Under the pieces are notes generated by a model. The model did no database searches. It saw nothing but the letters and a program-made list of their open reading frames with translations, and was not told the DNA's origin. Shown here one piece after another: positions 9,155 to 10,583 of a stretch of 10,583 bases of DNA. The stretch's first letter is position 1. Each line of letters starts with the position of its first letter. The position numbers and the translations under genes are program-made. The DNA is taken from NCBI GenBank assembly GCA_027575765.1, contig JANBPT010001331.1, positions 1 through 10,583 of the forward strand, read 5' to 3'. The stretch comes from Tieghemiomyces parasiticus. Lineage: Eukaryota; Kickxellomycota; Dimargaritomycetes; Dimargaritales; Dimargaritaceae.

Positions 9155-10284
9155 CTAGGGGCTACTTCTGAGTTGAGACTCCAGGTTACGTAATTCTCTT
9201 CTCAATTTGAGATCGAAACCCACGCCATTGTACACAGTGTGGTAGCTGACATCATTGCGATACGTGTTCTCATCTACAAGCTTACTCTCCTTAGGCTCTT
9301 TGATCGTGCCTACTTTAGTGAGCACTAGCACGTTAATTGCATGAGTCTCTCGGGAAATCTCCTCTTTCGTTCTATATAGCAGTTGGTCGACGTATTTTCT
9401 CGGGATTCCTGTATGTTAATCAGAGTGAGGATTGCGATAAAATAAGTTGCATTAGGCCAAATGACAAGGCACATGATGTAGACGGAGTAAATGTTAGTGC
9501 CTACGTGTCGGACGTAATTTACATGCAAACTGAATGCGAAAGGGCAACCCCGCATGAGGGTAACAATCCGGCGCTGGCCAGGTTAAAACCAATGCGTATC
9601 GACATGCTTACCGTTGATAATTTCTTCGGCGCTTTTGCGAGCCTCTTCGATGAGCCTGGCGTGCTTGTCGTTGCCATTTACGGGCGGACTGGTGGACGTC
9701 TGGCTTTCTAAAGATTTACAGGCACTCTCGTTTAAGGCACAGTCGGCCTTTCTACCAAACTTTTTCAGTGTGGAGTAGAACTTGGAGCGGAAGCCCGCAG
9801 GAGGGTCGACTTGGGGCTTTGCGGCAAGGGCATTCAACTCGCGACTGAGGTAGTCCTCGCTACGCTTTATGATTGAAGGGATAAGCTGCTGGATTTGATT
9901 GAAGGAATATCCGATAAAATCAAGATTTTCTTGCAGTCCCTCACAGGTGGTATACTGGGGGGGATAGGTAGGCTGGAGCTTCTTATAGTTTCCTTCTGAG
10001 AATTCTTTGACGCGTCCCTCAGTTTCAATTCCCACCAAAGTAAGGAGACTACTGGCAGTTTCGGCGTTATTGTTAAACTTTTCAACAGTTTCTAGACATA
10101 ATTTGACGTAATTAGGACTGTTGAGAGTATCCGTGGGCGGATTCTGTCCATCGTATTGGACGTTGAACTTTCCAAGGGGGGCAGCGTCGTTAGGTTGACC
10201 GACGCGGCCGGCATGCACGTGGGGCTGGAGGAGGGCCAGGGCACAGAGGCCAAAGAGAACGACGCGAAGGGCACTGCAACTCAT
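9155..10284 (-). CDS. Gene B: secreted paralog of gene A, two exons, 308 residues
   Basis: Exon 1 is 10284-9612 and exon 2 is 9408-9155, giving 308 residues. The ATG at 10284 matches that of gene A in position and context. The signal peptide (1-25) is identical to that of gene A at 20 of 25 positions, with probable cleavage after HVHA. The mature protein lacks the roughly 217-residue N-terminal region of gene A and begins with a short Pro/Asn-rich linker. It then follows the shared helical part: Cys63, Cys114 in TTCEGL, Cys182 and Cys189, matching Cys254, 306, 399 and 406 of gene A. Beyond these anchors identity is low. Exon 2 codes for a charged, Lys/Glu/Arg-rich segment; residues about 290-305 look helical, possibly coiled coil. 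Its 84 codons are open from the acceptor to the TAG. I recognise no family. The product is likely secreted; its role is unknown. Confidence 0.83.
9409..9611 (-). other. Spliceosomal intron of gene B (203 bases)
   Basis: The donor reads G|GTAAGCATG after 9612. The acceptor is TTAACATACAG, ending at 9409, with CTGATTAAC as a plausible branch sequence. The intron is phase 1 and joins Ile-Ile-Asn to a split Gly codon. Length, phase and position equal those of the gene A intron. Without splicing the frame meets TAA after nine codons (stop at 9585-9583), so splicing is needed to reach exon 2. Confidence 0.83.
9517..9540 (-). promoter_or_regulatory. Conserved block inside the gene B intron
   Basis: Partner of 2310-2333, with 23 of 24 bases identical and the same distance of 94 bases from the donor. 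See that entry for possible roles. Confidence 0.4.
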
Positions 10285-10583
10285 GATGAACGGGATTACG
10301 GCAGGGAGTTGAAACGAAATGTGAACTGTCAACAGGAATCGGGTATCATAAAACAGTATAGGCTGGTGGGCTGTCGAAACTGTAGAATAGAGTGAAGACC
10401 AACGAGTAAGCGAAGTAAACGGACTACCTCAGATGGGTAGATAGCGCAAAAGGGTAAGCGAAACGGTCGATGATGCAAGGTGGTGAGGTGAGCGGGCGAA
10501 GCAATACTTTATAACGTCCCAACCACGACCCCCGGGGCAGGTAAGGGAGAGTAAGGGCGGGCTGACCGGACTGGGTTACCACT
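10285..10583 (-). promoter_or_regulatory. Conserved upstream region of gene B
   Basis: Aligns with 3729-4027 right up to the window end. The GAGTAAG, AAGTAAAC and GGGTAAGC elements lie at 10404-10410, 10413-10420 and 10452-10459, each offset by exactly 6556 from those of gene A. Relative to gene A a small deletion of about a dozen bases lies beyond the TATA-like element, around 10515-10545. No gene is supported in this stretch. Confidence 0.65.
10507..10514 (-). promoter_or_regulatory. TATA-like element of gene B
   Basis: The minus strand reads TTATAAAG, 223 bases from the ATG, the same sequence and distance as in gene A. Conservation of both while neighbouring bases change makes it the best TATA candidate for this pair. 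Confidence 0.45.

Overview
This window looks like eukaryotic nuclear DNA, most likely from a fungus. It holds two long minus-strand reading frames, each cut by one spliceosomal intron. The introns have GTAAGT or GTAAGC donors, TACTAAT-like or TTAAC branch sequences and YAG acceptors. Intergenic DNA is abundant, with no operon layout and no bacterial ribosome-binding sites. I cannot name the lineage, and none of the proteins matches a family I recognise.

The layout is two units of a tandem segmental duplication, both in minus orientation. Each unit, in transcription order, has a conserved promoter, a spliced gene for a secreted protein, and a long non-coding 3' flank. Unit 1 has its promoter at about 4027-3729, gene A at 3728-1711 (604 residues, intron 2202-2404) and its flank from 1710 down to the window start. 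Unit 2 has its promoter at 10583-10285, gene B at 10284-9155 (308 residues, intron 9409-9611), a detached in-frame tail at 9154-8948, and its flank down to 7238. Between the units, 4028-7237 is DNA in which I can support no gene.

The two flanks (1-1860 and 7238-9097) keep a constant offset of 7237 bases with no gap, and I count about 28 differences by eye. The start codons are offset by only 6556 bases. The missing 681 bases are explained entirely by coding indels: 651 in exon 1 (217 codons) and 30 in exon 2 (10 codons). The introns are both exactly 203 bases and the TATA-like sites both sit 223 bases from the ATG. Every net length change therefore preserves frame, which supports both gene models.

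Conservation is uneven. Promoter, signal peptide, intron and 3' flank are strongly conserved, while the mature proteins are only weakly alignable. Gene A has about 217 extra residues at the mature N terminus. Gene B has an in-frame stop that removes the last 68 residues of the ancestral frame. Together this suggests a locally amplified family of secreted, rapidly diversifying proteins. Its biological role (effector, surface or defence protein) cannot be read from the sequence.
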